A stretch of 64,000 nt of DNA from contig NZ_PGGW01000011.1 of the NCBI RefSeq assembly GCF_002794255.1, positions 269,975-333,974 of the forward strand, written 5' to 3'. Below the pieces are notes generated by a model, which had not been told where the DNA came from, did no database searches, and saw nothing but the letters and a program-made list of their open reading frames with translations. How positions within the stretch are numbered: position 1 is the first letter of the stretch; each line of letters starts with the position of its first letter. The translations under genes and the position numbers were made by a program. Of this stretch, positions 25,846-33,911 are shown piece after piece. This stretch comes from Streptomyces carminius (GTDB lineage Bacteria > Actinomycetota > Actinomycetes > Streptomycetales > Streptomycetaceae).

Positions 25846-27374
25846 ACCGCGGCCTCCGCCCGCCGCCAGGCGTCCCGGTCACCCATGGGCCCATGGTGCC
25901 GCAGCGGCTGGGTGGACCGCACCAGCGACCGCAGTCCGGCCAGGCCGCCGTGGAGGGCACCGGCGGCCCGGGCCTGCACCAGGACGTTCCCCAGGGCCGC
26001 GGCCTCGGCCGGTCCGGCGACCACCGGCAGCCCGCAGGCGTCGGCGGTCAGCCGGCACAGCAGTTCGTTGCGGGCCCCGCCGCCGACGAGGTGCACCACC
26101 GCCACCTCCCGGTCCGACAGCCGTCGCGCGTCGGCGACCGCCCGTCGGTGGGCCAGGGCCAGGGAGTCCAGTACGCAGCGGACCGTCTCGGCCGGATCGC
26201 GGGGAACCGGCTGACCGGTACGGCGGCAGGCCTCGGCGACGCGCTCGGGCATCCGGCCCGGGGCCAGGAAGCCCGGGTCGCCCGCGTCCACCACCGAGCG
26301 CAGCGGGGGCGCCTTCGCCGCCCGGCGCAGCAGCGTCTCCAGCCGCGGGCCCCGGCCCCCGGCCCCGGACTCCCAGGCGCGCAGGCATTCCTGGAGGGGC
26401 CACAGGCCCATGACGTTGCGCAGATGGCGGACCGTGCCGTCCACCCCCAGCTCGTTGGTGAAGTTGGCGGCCCGGGACGCCTCGGTGAGCACGGGTGCGT
26501 CCAGCTCCACACCGGCCAGCGACCAGGTGCCGGTGGCGACGTACGCGAACCGCCCGTCGCCGCGGCCCTGTGCCGGGACGGCGGCCACGGCGGAGGCGGT
26601 GTCGTGCGAGCCGACGGCCGTGACCGGCACCGGCCCGGTCAGCCCGCACTCCCGGAGCACCTCCGCCGACAGCTCGCCCGCCGGGTCGCCCGGCCGGCGC
26701 AGCGGCGGGAACAGCGACAGGTCGACGCCGAACGCCTCCGCGACCGGCCGTGACCAGTCGCCGGTGCGCGGGTCGACCAGCTGGGTGGTGGAGGCGTTCG
26801 TCAGCTCGGTGCCCATCTCGCCCGTCAGCCAGTACGCGATCAGGTCGGGGATCAGCAGCAGATGCCGGGCGGCGGCCAGCACGGGTGTGCCCCGCGCGGC
26901 GAGAAGCTGGTGGAGGGTGTTGAACGGCTGGTGCTGCAGGCCGGTGGCGGCGTACAGCTCCTCGGCCGGCATGACGGCCGCGGCCCGCTCGGCGGCTCCC
27001 GCGGTGCGTCCGTCCCGGTAGTGCACCGGATTGCCCAGCAGCGTGCCCGAGGCGTCCAGCAGGCCGTGGTCCACCGCCCAGGAGTCGATGCCGACCGAGG
27101 CCAGGCGCCCCGGCCCGGGCAGGAGCCGCCCCGCCGCCCGCAGCCCGTCCAGCACGCCCCGGTACAGGGCGAGGACGTCCCAGTACAGGGTCCCGCCCAC
27201 CCGGACCGGGCGGTTGGGGAAGCGGTGCGCCTCACGCAGCCGGAGGGTGCCGGGTCCGGCCGTGCCCACCATGACGCGCCCGCTGGAGGCGCCCAGGTCG
27301 ACGGCGGCGAAGAACAGGGCTCCGGACGCAGGGGACGCAGGGGACGCAGGGGACGCAGGGGACGCAGGGGACAC
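25836..27374 (-). CDS. rhaB: L-rhamnulokinase
   Basis: A FGGY-family carbohydrate kinase (512 aa) that phosphorylates L-rhamnulose. ATP and sugar motifs: AAVDLGASSGRVMVG at the N terminus, ASVGIDSWAVDHGLLD, YRDGRTAGA, TGLQHQPFNTLHQL, LIPDLIAYWLTGE, AVGSHDTASAVAAVPA and VHLVGGGARNELLCRLTADA. GIDSWAVD and the QPFNT stretch are characteristic of rhamnulokinase. The start is set at a GTG (27374) with GCGAGG 5 nt upstream. The first 16 residues are a (SPA)5 run from five perfect 9-bp repeats, ahead of the true fold at GALFFAAVDLG. It follows rhaEW after 44 nt and overlaps lutA. Confidence 0.94.
   Translation of the reverse strand: MSPASPASPASPASPASGALFFAAVDLGASSGRVMVGTAGPGTLRLREAHRFPNRPVRVGGTLYWDVLALYRGVLDGLRAAGRLLPGPGRLASVGIDSWAVDHGLLDASGTLLGNPVHYRDGRTAGAAERAAAVMPAEELYAATGLQHQPFNTLHQLLAARGTPVLAAARHLLLIPDLIAYWLTGEMGTELTNASTTQLVDPRTGDWSRPVAEAFGVDLSLFPPLRRPGDPAGELSAEVLRECGLTGPVPVTAVGSHDTASAVAAVPAQGRGDGRFAYVATGTWSLAGVELDAPVLTEASRAANFTNELGVDGTVRHLRNVMGLWPLQECLRAWESGAGGRGPRLETLLRRAAKAPPLRSVVDAGDPGFLAPGRMPERVAEACRRTGQPVPRDPAETVRCVLDSLALAHRRAVADARRLSDREVAVVHLVGGGARNELLCRLTADACGLPVVAGPAEAAALGNVLVQARAAGALHGGLAGLRSLVRSTQPLRHHGPMGDRDAWRRAEAAVCG
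27324..27368. repeat. Five perfect copies of a 9-bp tandem repeat
   Basis: Unit GGACGCAGG, five perfect copies, in frame directly after the rhaB start codon region, coding Ser-Pro-Ala repeats. Confidence 0.95.
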
Positions 27375-27418
27375 GGGAACCTCGCGGGAGCGGGACTGGG
27401 CCGGACGGGTGGCGGGGA

Positions 27419-29485
27419 TCAGCGCAGGAACGCCGCGGCGACCCCGGCGTCCACCGGGACGAGCAGCCCGGTGGTGTGTGACAGCTCGCCGCCGACCAGG
27501 GCGAACACCGCGTTCGCCACATGCTCGGGCAGCACCTCGCGCTTGAGGAGGGTGCGCCGGGCGTAGAACGCGCCGAGCTCCTCCTCCGGCACCCCGTGGA
27601 GGGCCGCGCGCCGCGCGCCCCAGCCGCCCGCGAAGATGCCGGAGCCGCGCACCACCCCGTCGGGGTTGACGCCGTTGACCCGGATGCCCAGCCCGCCCAG
27701 CTCGGCCGCCAGCAGCCGCACCTGGTGGGCCTGGTCGGCCTTGGCGGCGCCGTAGGCGATGTTGTCCGGACCGGCGAACACCGCGTTCTTGGAGGCGATG
27801 TAGACGATGTCGCCGCCCAGCCCCTGCGCGGCCATGACCCGGGCGGCCTCCCGGGAGACCAGGAAGGAGCCGCGGGGCATGATCGCGTGCTGCCGGTCCC
27901 AGTCCGCGGCGGTGGTCTCCAGCAGCGGTTTCGACACGGAGACGCCCGCGTTGTTGACGACCAGGTCCACTCCGCCGAAGGCGAGGACGGCCGCGTCGAA
28001 GGCCGCCCCGATCCGCTCCTCGTCGGTGACGTCCACGGCCACGGCCACGGCCCGGTCGGGACCGCCGAGTTCGTCCGCCACCGCCTCGGCCGCCGCCGTG
28101 TCGACGTCCGCGACCACCACACAGGCGCCCTCGGCGGCCAGCCGGTGCGCGATGGCCCGCCCGATCCCCGAACCCGCGCCGGTGACCAGCGCGACCCGGG
28201 TGGCCAGCGGCGCCGGCGCGGGCATCCGGCGCAGCTTGGCCTCCTCCAGCTCCCAGTACTCGATGCGGAACTTCTCCGACTCCTCGATGGGGGAGTACGC
28301 GGAGACCGCCTCCGCGCCGCGCATCACATTGATCGCGTTGACGTAGAACTCGCCCGCCACCCGCGCGGTCTGCCCGTCCCGGCCGAAGGAGAACATCCCC
28401 ACCCCGGGGACGAGGACGACCGCCGGATCCGCGCCGCGCATCGCGGGGGAGTCCGGCCGCGCGTGACGCTCGTAGTAGGCCCGGTACTCCGCGCGGTACT
28501 CCTCGTGCAGCTCCTTCAGCCGCGCCACCGCGTCCGCCAGGGGCGCGGTCGGCGGCAGGTCCAGCACCAGCGGGCGGACCTTGGTGCGCAGGAAGTGGTC
28601 CGGGCAGGAGGTGCCCAGGGCGGCCAGCCGCGGGTGTTCGGCGCGGGAGAGGAAGTCCAGCACCACCCCGGCGTCGGTGAAGTGCCCGACCTGCGGCCGG
28701 TCGGCGGAGGCGGCGGCGCGCACGTACGGGGCCAGCGCGGCGGCGCGGGCGCGGCGCTCGTCCGACGGCAGCGGCTCGTACCCCTCGATCACCGGGCCGA
28801 ACGGCCTGGGCCGGCCGCGCTCGGCCAGGAACGCCCCGGCGGTGCGGATGATCTCCAGGGAGTTGCGTTCGCACTCCCCGGAGCTCCCGCCCCAGGCGGT
28901 GATGCCGTGCCCGCCCAGCACGCAGCCGATCGCCTGCGGGTCGGTCTTTCTGACCGCGGCGATGTCCAGGCCGAGCTGGAAGCCGGGGCGGCGCCAGGGC
29001 ACCCACGCCACGCGGCCGCCGAAGCACTCGGCGGTCAGCCTCTCGCCGTCGGCCGCGCAGGCCAGCGCGGTGCCGGAGTCGGGATGGAGGTGGTCGACGT
29101 GCGCGGCGTCCACCAGACCGTGCATCGCGGTGTCGATGGACGGGGCCGCGCCGCCCCGGCCGTGCAGGCAGTGGTCGAACGCGGCGACCATCTCGTCCTC
29201 GCGCTCCGCCCCGGGGTAGACCTCCCGCAGGGCGCGCAGCCGGTCCAGGCGCAGTACCGCCAGGCCCTGCCCGGTGAGCGTGCCCAGATCGCCGCCGGAG
29301 CCCTTGACCCACAGCAGCTCCACCTCGCCGCCGGTGACGGGGTCGGTGGCGGTGCCCTTGGCGGAGGTGTTGCCGCCCGCGTAGTTGGTGTTGCGCGGAT
29401 CGGCGCCGAGCCGGCGGGAGCGGGCCAGCAGCTCCCCGACCGCCGCGCCGTTCCCCTCGGTGTCTTCCGTGCTGTGCTCCGTCAC
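27419..29485 (-). CDS. rhaEW: Bifunctional rhamnulose-1-phosphate aldolase / lactaldehyde dehydrogenase
   Basis: A 688-residue fusion. Residues 1-430 are a class II aldolase (NTNYAGGNTSAKG, VDHLHPDSGTALACAADGER with zinc-ligand His, VLGGHGITAWG) that splits rhamnulose-1-phosphate to DHAP and L-lactaldehyde. Residues about 435-688 are a short-chain dehydrogenase (VTGAGSGIGRAIAHRLAAEG, VVNNAG, YIASKNAVFAGPDNIAYGAA K) with the Ser-Tyr-Lys set, expected to oxidise lactaldehyde to L-lactate. This is the Bacillus/actinobacterial RhaEW (YuxG-like) architecture. The GTG start follows GAGGAG. It lies 8 nt after rhaI and 44 nt before rhaB. Its product, lactate, is the substrate of LutABC at the end of the operon. 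Confidence 0.94.
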   Translation of the reverse strand: MTEHSTEDTEGNGAAVGELLARSRRLGADPRNTNYAGGNTSAKGTATDPVTGGEVELLWVKGSGGDLGTLTGQGLAVLRLDRLRALREVYPGAEREDEMVAAFDHCLHGRGGAAPSIDTAMHGLVDAAHVDHLHPDSGTALACAADGERLTAECFGGRVAWVPWRRPGFQLGLDIAAVRKTDPQAIGCVLGGHGITAWGGSSGECERNSLEIIRTAGAFLAERGRPRPFGPVIEGYEPLPSDERRARAAALAPYVRAAASADRPQVGHFTDAGVVLDFLSRAEHPRLAALGTSCPDHFLRTKVRPLVLDLPPTAPLADAVARLKELHEEYRAEYRAYYERHARPDSPAMRGADPAVVLVPGVGMFSFGRDGQTARVAGEFYVNAINVMRGAEAVSAYSPIEESEKFRIEYWELEEAKLRRMPAPAPLATRVALVTGAGSGIGRAIAHRLAAEGACVVVADVDTAAAEAVADELGGPDRAVAVAVDVTDEERIGAAFDAAVLAFGGVDLVVNNAGVSVSKPLLETTAADWDRQHAIMPRGSFLVSREAARVMAAQGLGGDIVYIASKNAVFAGPDNIAYGAAKADQAHQVRLLAAELGGLGIRVNGVNPDGVVRGSGIFAGGWGARRAALHGVPEEELGAFYARRTLLKREVLPEHVANAVFALVGGELSHTTGLLVPVDAGVAAAFLR

Positions 29486-29493
29486 GGTTCTCC

Positions 29494-30657
29494 TCACGCC
29501 CCCCAGCCGGCCTGCTGTCCGCTCCTGCGCTCCGCCGCGATCCGCCCGGCCCACCCCGAGCGGTGGTAGGCCGCGACCGGGTCCGGCTCCAGGCCCGTCT
29601 CCTCACGCACCTCGGCCAGCAGTGGCCGTACGTCGGTGCTGTAGGCGTCCATCAGGACGGCGTTCGCGGCGAGCACGTCGCCGTCCCGCTGGGCCGCCGC
29701 CAGTGCCTCGCGGTCGACCAGCAGCGCCTTGGCGGTGGCCTCCTGGACGTTCAGCACCGAGCGGATGATCGCCGGGATCTTGGGCTCGACGTTGTGGCAC
29801 TGGTCGAGCATGAACGCGGTCCGCGGCCCGTAGCCGCCGCCGCGCACCACCTCGTACATGATCCGGAAGAGCTGGAAGGGATCGGCCGCGCCGGCCATCA
29901 GGTCGTCGTCGGCGTAGAAGCGGGAGTTGAAGTCGAAACCGCCCAGCTTCCCCTCGCGCAGCAGCACCGCCACGATGAACTCGATGTTGGTGCCCGGCGC
30001 GTGGTGACCGGTGTCCACGACCACCTGCGCCTTCTCGCCCAGCCGCAGGCAGTGCGCGTAGGCGGTGCCCCAGTCGGGGACGTCGGTGGTGTAGAAGGAC
30101 GGCTCGAACAGCTTGTACTCCAGCAGCACGCGCTGCCCGTCGCCCAGCCGTCCGTACACCTCCGCCAGTGCCTCGGCCAGCCGGTCCTGGCGGGCGCGGA
30201 CGTCGTCCTGGCCGGGGTAGTTGGTGCCGTCGGCGAACCACAGCTTCAGGTCGGCCGAGCCGGTGGCCTCCATGATGTCGACGCACTCCAGCAGGTGGTC
30301 CAGCGCCTTGCGCCGCACGGCCGGGTCGGGGTGGCAGACGCTGCCGAGCCGGTAGTCGTCGTCCTGGAAGACGTTGGCGTTGATCGTCCCGAGCCGCAGC
30401 CCCAGCCCCTCGGCGTATCCGGCCAGCGCCGCGTAGTCGTCCACCCGGTCCCAGGGGATGTGCAGGGCCACGGTCGGCGCGACACCGGTGTGCGCGTGCA
30501 CCCGGGCCGCGTCGTCGAGCTTCTCGCGCGGGGTGCGCGGGACGCCGGGCTGGGCGAAGACCTTGAAACGCGTCCCGGAGTTGCCGTAGGCCCACGAGGG
30601 GGTCTCGATGGACTGCTCCTTGAGGGCCGCCTTCACTGCGGCCGTGGCGGCGGTCAT
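29494..30657 (-). CDS. rhaI: L-rhamnose isomerase (RhaI type)
   Basis: A 387-residue TIM-barrel isomerase converting L-rhamnose to L-rhamnulose, of the RhaI/xylose-isomerase-like class rather than the E. coli RhaA class. Metal and substrate positions are visible: RVLLEYKLFEPSFY (Glu), VVVDTGHHAPGTNIEFIVAV (Asp, His), KLGGFDFNSRFYADDDL (Asp set), and TAFMLDQCHNVEPK. LHIPWDRVDDYAALAGYAEG and TINANVFQDDDYRLGSVCHP are family blocks. It is the first gene of the operon and starts 30 nt downstream of a LacI-type palindrome (30688-30701), which would let the divergent regulator block it. Confidence 0.94.
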   Translation of the reverse strand: MTAATAAVKAALKEQSIETPSWAYGNSGTRFKVFAQPGVPRTPREKLDDAARVHAHTGVAPTVALHIPWDRVDDYAALAGYAEGLGLRLGTINANVFQDDDYRLGSVCHPDPAVRRKALDHLLECVDIMEATGSADLKLWFADGTNYPGQDDVRARQDRLAEALAEVYGRLGDGQRVLLEYKLFEPSFYTTDVPDWGTAYAHCLRLGEKAQVVVDTGHHAPGTNIEFIVAVLLREGKLGGFDFNSRFYADDDLMAGAADPFQLFRIMYEVVRGGGYGPRTAFMLDQCHNVEPKIPAIIRSVLNVQEATAKALLVDREALAAAQRDGDVLAANAVLMDAYSTDVRPLLAEVREETGLEPDPVAAYHRSGWAGRIAAERRSGQQAGWGA

Positions 30658-30687
30658 GCGTCAGGGCTCCTGACTGCCGGAGGTGTT

Positions 30688-30701
30688 GTGAATCGTTTCA
30701 C
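30688..30701. promoter_or_regulatory. LacI-family operator candidate, rhaI side
   Basis: GTGAA-TCGT-TTCAC: perfect 5-bp arms with a CG near the centre, the usual form of a LacI-family site. It is 30 nt upstream of the rhaI ATG. On the minus strand its core reads TGAAACGATTCA, differing in one base from the second site at 30851. Confidence 0.7.
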
Positions 30702-30850
30702 CAAGGGAAAGCTAGGGGTGCCCGGTGGGGGTGTCAAGAGGGCGGGATTCCGGCGCTCCCGCCGCTCCGTCCGCGGTCACCGGGCAGGTCGTCCGGGCGT
30801 CCGCGCCCGTTGACGCGCCCCGGGTGCCGCCCTGCTGCCCGAATGCCTGC

Positions 30851-30862
30851 TGAAACCATTCA
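30851..30862. promoter_or_regulatory. LacI-family operator candidate, regulator side
   Basis: TGAAACCATTCA matches the minus-strand core of the rhaI site at 11 of 12 positions and keeps the TGAA/TTCA arms. It is 173 nt upstream of the regulator start, so it could serve autoregulation or DNA looping with the first site, 150 bp away. Confidence 0.55.
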
Positions 30863-31034
30863 TGCCGACCGCGGATGCCGGGCCCGCCGACCGGTCCGCA
30901 CGGCGGGCGGTGCCGGGGCCCCGGTCGGCCCGCGCCCGCCGTGCGGTGCCGTGCCGCCGCCGCGGATGCGTAGCATGGGCCCGCGGCCCGGGCAGGAGCC
31001 GCGGACGACACAGGTCAGGGGACGGTCGGGGCTC

Positions 31035-32060
31035 GTGGCGCGCATGGTGGGGATCAAGGACGTGGCACGTCGGGCGGGGGTGTCGGTCGGCACCGTGTCC
31101 AACGTCATCAACCGCCCGGAGATGGTCGCCGAGGAGACCCGGACCAGGGTGCAGGCGGTGATCACCCAACTGGGTTACGTGCGCAGCGAGTCGGCACGGC
31201 AACTGCGCGCGGGCCACAGCCGGATCATCGCGCTGCTGGTGCTCGACATGGCCAACCCCTTCTTCGCCGACGTCGCCACCGGCGCCGAGCGCGCGGCACG
31301 GGAGGAGGGGCTGAGGGTGATGCTGTGCAACAGCGCCCAGAGCCCGGCCGAGGAGGCCGACTACCTCTCCCTCTTCGCCGAGCAGCGGGTGCGCGGTGTC
31401 CTGATCACCCCGGCCGACATCACCGGCCGCAGCCTGGCCGACTTCCGGCGGCACGGCATCCCCTACGTCATGGTCGACCGGCTGGTCTCCGGCGACGACT
31501 GCTGCTCGGTCTCCGTCGACGACGTCACCGGCGGCACGCTGGCCGCACGGCACCTGCTCGCCCAGGGACACCGCGAACTGGTCTATGTGAGCGGGCCGAT
31601 GCAGCTCTCCCAGTGCCGCGACCGCCACACCGGGGTCCTGGCGGCCCTGCACGAGGCCGGACTGCCCCCGGAGGCCCTGACCCTGGTCGAGGGCGAGCGG
31701 CTGGACGTGGCGGCGGGACGGGACGCCGGGGCGCGGCTGCTGGGCATGACACCGCGCCCGACGGCGGTGTTCTGCGCGAACGACCTGCTGACCCTGGGGG
31801 TGCTGCAGGCACTGTTCGCGGCCGGGGTCCCGGTGCCGGACGGCATGGCGCTGGTCGGCTACGACGACATCGAGTTCGCCGCGGCGGCGGCCGTCCCTCT
31901 CACCTCGGTGCGGCAGCCCGCCTACCGGATGGGCCGGACGGCCGCCGACCTGCTCATCGAGGAGACCGGCGAGGACGCCGCGCGGCACCGGCACCAGAAG
32001 ATCGTGCTCCAGCCCGAACTGGTCGTACGCGACTCCAGTATCTCCGCCGCCCACCGCTGA
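31035..32060 (+). CDS. rhaR: LacI-family regulator of the rhamnose operon
   Basis: A LacI/GalR repressor (341 aa). The N-terminal helix-turn-helix is IKDVARRAGVSVGTVSNVIN RPEMVAEETRTRV, followed by the hinge (SESARQLRAGHS) and a sugar-binding domain (IIALLVLDMANPFFADVATG, AVFCANDLLTLGVLQALFAA, LVGYDDIEFAAAAAVPLTSV RQP). It is divergent from rhaI with shared operators, so I infer that it represses the rha-lut operon and is released by rhamnose or a derivative. The gene name is by analogy with RhaR of S. coelicolor and position only. GTG 31035 and ATG 31044 are both possible starts. Confidence 0.9.
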   Translation: MARMVGIKDVARRAGVSVGTVSNVINRPEMVAEETRTRVQAVITQLGYVRSESARQLRAGHSRIIALLVLDMANPFFADVATGAERAAREEGLRVMLCNSAQSPAEEADYLSLFAEQRVRGVLITPADITGRSLADFRRHGIPYVMVDRLVSGDDCCSVSVDDVTGGTLAARHLLAQGHRELVYVSGPMQLSQCRDRHTGVLAALHEAGLPPEALTLVEGERLDVAAGRDAGARLLGMTPRPTAVFCANDLLTLGVLQALFAAGVPVPDGMALVGYDDIEFAAAAAVPLTSVRQPAYRMGRTAADLLIEETGEDAARHRHQKIVLQPELVVRDSSISAAHR

Positions 32061-32075
32061 CCCGCCACCGCGGCG

Positions 32076-32094
32076 GTACGCGCACCGGGCGTAC
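32076..32094. terminator. Hairpin between convergent regulator and monooxygenase genes
   Basis: GTACGC (32076-32081) pairs with GCGTAC (32089-32094) across a 7-nt loop in the 39-nt gap between convergent genes, suiting a bidirectional terminator. Confidence 0.5.
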
Positions 32095-32099
32095 GTGTC

Positions 32100-33221
32100 T
32101 CAGGCCGCCTCCGCCGCCTCCTCCGGCGTCGGTGCCGGTCCGCGGACGCTCCCGGACGACAGCAGCGCGCGGAGGCCGCGGACCGCGGCCCGGCCGGCCC
32201 GGTTGGCGCCGACGGTGCTCGCCGAGGGGCCGTAACCGACCAGGTGGATCCGTGGATCACGGACCACCCGGGTGCCCTCCAACCGGATGCCGCCGCCCGC
32301 CTCGCGCAGCCCCAGCGGCGCCAGATGACCGAGCGCGGCGCGGAAGCCGGTGGCCCACACGATGCTGTCGGCCGCCACCGCGCGGCCGTCGTCCCACACC
32401 ACGCCCCCCGGCGTGATCCGGTCGAACATCGGCAGCCGCCGCAGCACCCCGCTCTCCCGGGCGCGCCGCATCTCCTCGGTCAGGGGCAGACCCGTCACGG
32501 AGACCACGCTGCGCGGGGGCAGCCCGTCCCGCACCCGCTCCGCCACCAGGGCGACTGCGGCGCGGCCCTGCTCCTCGTCGAACGGGCCGTCGGTGAAGAC
32601 CGGTTCCCGGCGGGTCACCCAGGTGGTCGCGGCGGCCACCCGCGAGATCTCCAGCAGGTGCTGGACGGCGGAGGTGCCGCCGCCCACGACGACCACCCGT
32701 TCGCCCGCGAAGGACTCCGGCCCGCGGTACCGGGAGGTGTGCAACTGGCGGCCCGTGAAAGCCTCCTGGCCCGGCACCCGGGGCCAGAACGGCCGCTCCC
32801 AGGTGCCGGTGGCGTTGATCAGCGCCCGGGCGGTCCACACGCCCGCGTCGGTCTCCACCCGCAGCCGCCCGTTCCCGGCCTCGCGCACCGCGCGCACCCG
32901 TACCGGGCGCCGCACCCGCAGGCCGAAGGCGCGCTCGTAGGCGGCGAAGTACTCCCCGATCACCTCGGCGGACGGGCGTTCGGGATCGGCACCGGTCAGC
33001 GCCATGCCCGGCAGCGCGTTCATGGCGTGCACCCGGCCGTAGGTGAGGGTGGGCCAGCGGAACTGCCAGGCCCCGCCGGGATGCGGGGAGCCGTCCAGGA
33101 CGACGAAGTCCCGGCCGGGCTCCCAGCCGGCCCGCCGCAGGTGGTACGCGCCGGACAGGCCCGCCTGCCCGGCGCCGACGACCACGACCTCGACCTCGTG
33201 TCCGGGCTCCGAGAACTTCAT
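32100..33221 (-). CDS. FAD/NADPH-dependent monooxygenase-like oxidoreductase
   Basis: A 373-residue flavoprotein of the flavin-containing/Baeyer-Villiger monooxygenase-like group (Pyr_redox_3). The FAD motif is VVVVGAGQAGLSGAYHLRRA (GxGxxG at 16-21), the NADPH motif is RVVVVGGGTSAVQHLLEI, and ATG near DSIVWATGFRAALGHL is the usual second FAD contact. The middle has ARALINATGTWERPFWPRVP G, typical of the group. It is short for a true Baeyer-Villiger enzyme, and no full FxGxxxHxxxWP fingerprint is present (the comparable part reads FTGRQLHTSRYRGPE). The substrate is unknown. It is convergent with rhaR and divergent from yjbQ. Confidence 0.86.
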   Translation of the reverse strand: MKFSEPGHEVEVVVVGAGQAGLSGAYHLRRAGWEPGRDFVVLDGSPHPGGAWQFRWPTLTYGRVHAMNALPGMALTGADPERPSAEVIGEYFAAYERAFGLRVRRPVRVRAVREAGNGRLRVETDAGVWTARALINATGTWERPFWPRVPGQEAFTGRQLHTSRYRGPESFAGERVVVVGGGTSAVQHLLEISRVAAATTWVTRREPVFTDGPFDEEQGRAAVALVAERVRDGLPPRSVVSVTGLPLTEEMRRARESGVLRRLPMFDRITPGGVVWDDGRAVAADSIVWATGFRAALGHLAPLGLREAGGGIRLEGTRVVRDPRIHLVGYGPSASTVGANRAGRAAVRGLRALLSSGSVRGPAPTPEEAAEAA

Positions 33222-33323
33222 GTCCGGGCCAACCACCGGGGCGGTCCGGAACTTCCCGCCCGGTCGCCCGGAAACCGGTGGGACGGTGCACGGCGGCGGA
33301 CCACGAGGCGTCAGGATGGACAC

Positions 33324-33746
33324 ATGAGCGATCGCTTCACGACCCGAGTCCTCCGGGTGACCACCGGTTCGCACGAGACCGTCGCCGACCTCACCCGTGA
33401 CTGCGAGAGGTTCCTCGCCGAGGTGGCCGACGGCCGCGACGGCCTGCTCAACGTCTTCGTGCCGCACGCCACCGCCGGTGTGGCCGTCCTCGAGACCGGC
33501 GCCGGCAGCGACGAGGACCTGCTCGCCGCGCTGCGCGACCTGCTGCCCGCCGACGACCGCTGGCGCCACCGGCACGGCAGTCCCGGGCACGGCCGCGACC
33601 ACGTCCTGCCCGCCCTCGTCCCGCCGCACGCCACCCTGCCGGTGGTCGGCGGCCGGCTGGAGCTGGGCACCTGGCAGTCGGTCTGCCTGGTGGACACCAA
33701 CGGGGACAACCCCGAACGCCGGGTGCGGCTGTCCTTCCTGGCCTGA
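33324..33746 (+). CDS. YjbQ family protein (UPF0047)
   Basis: A 140-residue YjbQ/UPF0047 protein. The conserved end-to-end pattern is present: FVPHATAGVAVLETGAGSDE DLL, then WRHRHGSPGHGRDHVLPALV PPHATLPVVGGRLELGTWQS VCLVDTNGDNPERRVRLSF. His residues in PHAT, GHGRDH and PPHAT are the likely metal ligands. Some members have weak thiamine-phosphate synthase activity, which gives the common database name, but the real role is not settled. The ATG is used, with AGGAT upstream. A strong terminator follows at 33775. Confidence 0.9.
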   Translation: MSDRFTTRVLRVTTGSHETVADLTRDCERFLAEVADGRDGLLNVFVPHATAGVAVLETGAGSDEDLLAALRDLLPADDRWRHRHGSPGHGRDHVLPALVPPHATLPVVGGRLELGTWQSVCLVDTNGDNPERRVRLSFLA

Positions 33747-33774
33747 CGGCCCGGAACGGCCGCCCGGATCCTCC

Positions 33775-33803
33775 CGGCGGGGCGCCCGTGCGGCGCCCCG
33801 CCG
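33775..33803 (+). terminator. Hairpin terminator after yjbQ
   Basis: An 11-bp perfect GC stem (33775-33785 with 33793-33803) and a 7-nt loop, 28 nt after the stop. Confidence 0.75.
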
Positions 33804-33911
33804 AGAGGATGGAAGCGCTCCCAGCGATCCGGGGCCGGGTGCTACGGTCGCCCGGGAACTGATCGCCGGGCACGACACGGCGCAGCACAGCACAGCACGG
33901 AGGGTGGAGCG

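Larger units (their letters stand above)
30658..31034. other. Divergent control region of the rhamnose operon
   Basis: This 377-nt region between rhaI and the LacI-family regulator gene holds two similar operator candidates (30688-30701 and 30851-30862) and must contain both promoters. I cannot mark convincing -35/-10 hexamers. Confidence 0.6.

Noticed and set aside
25836..29606. A 1256-codon frame joining rhaB to a long upstream part.
   Set aside because: The upstream part is a shifted frame of rhaEW with Arg/Gly-rich sequence. The kinase fold starts at about 27374, where a GTG with a ribosome binding site is present.
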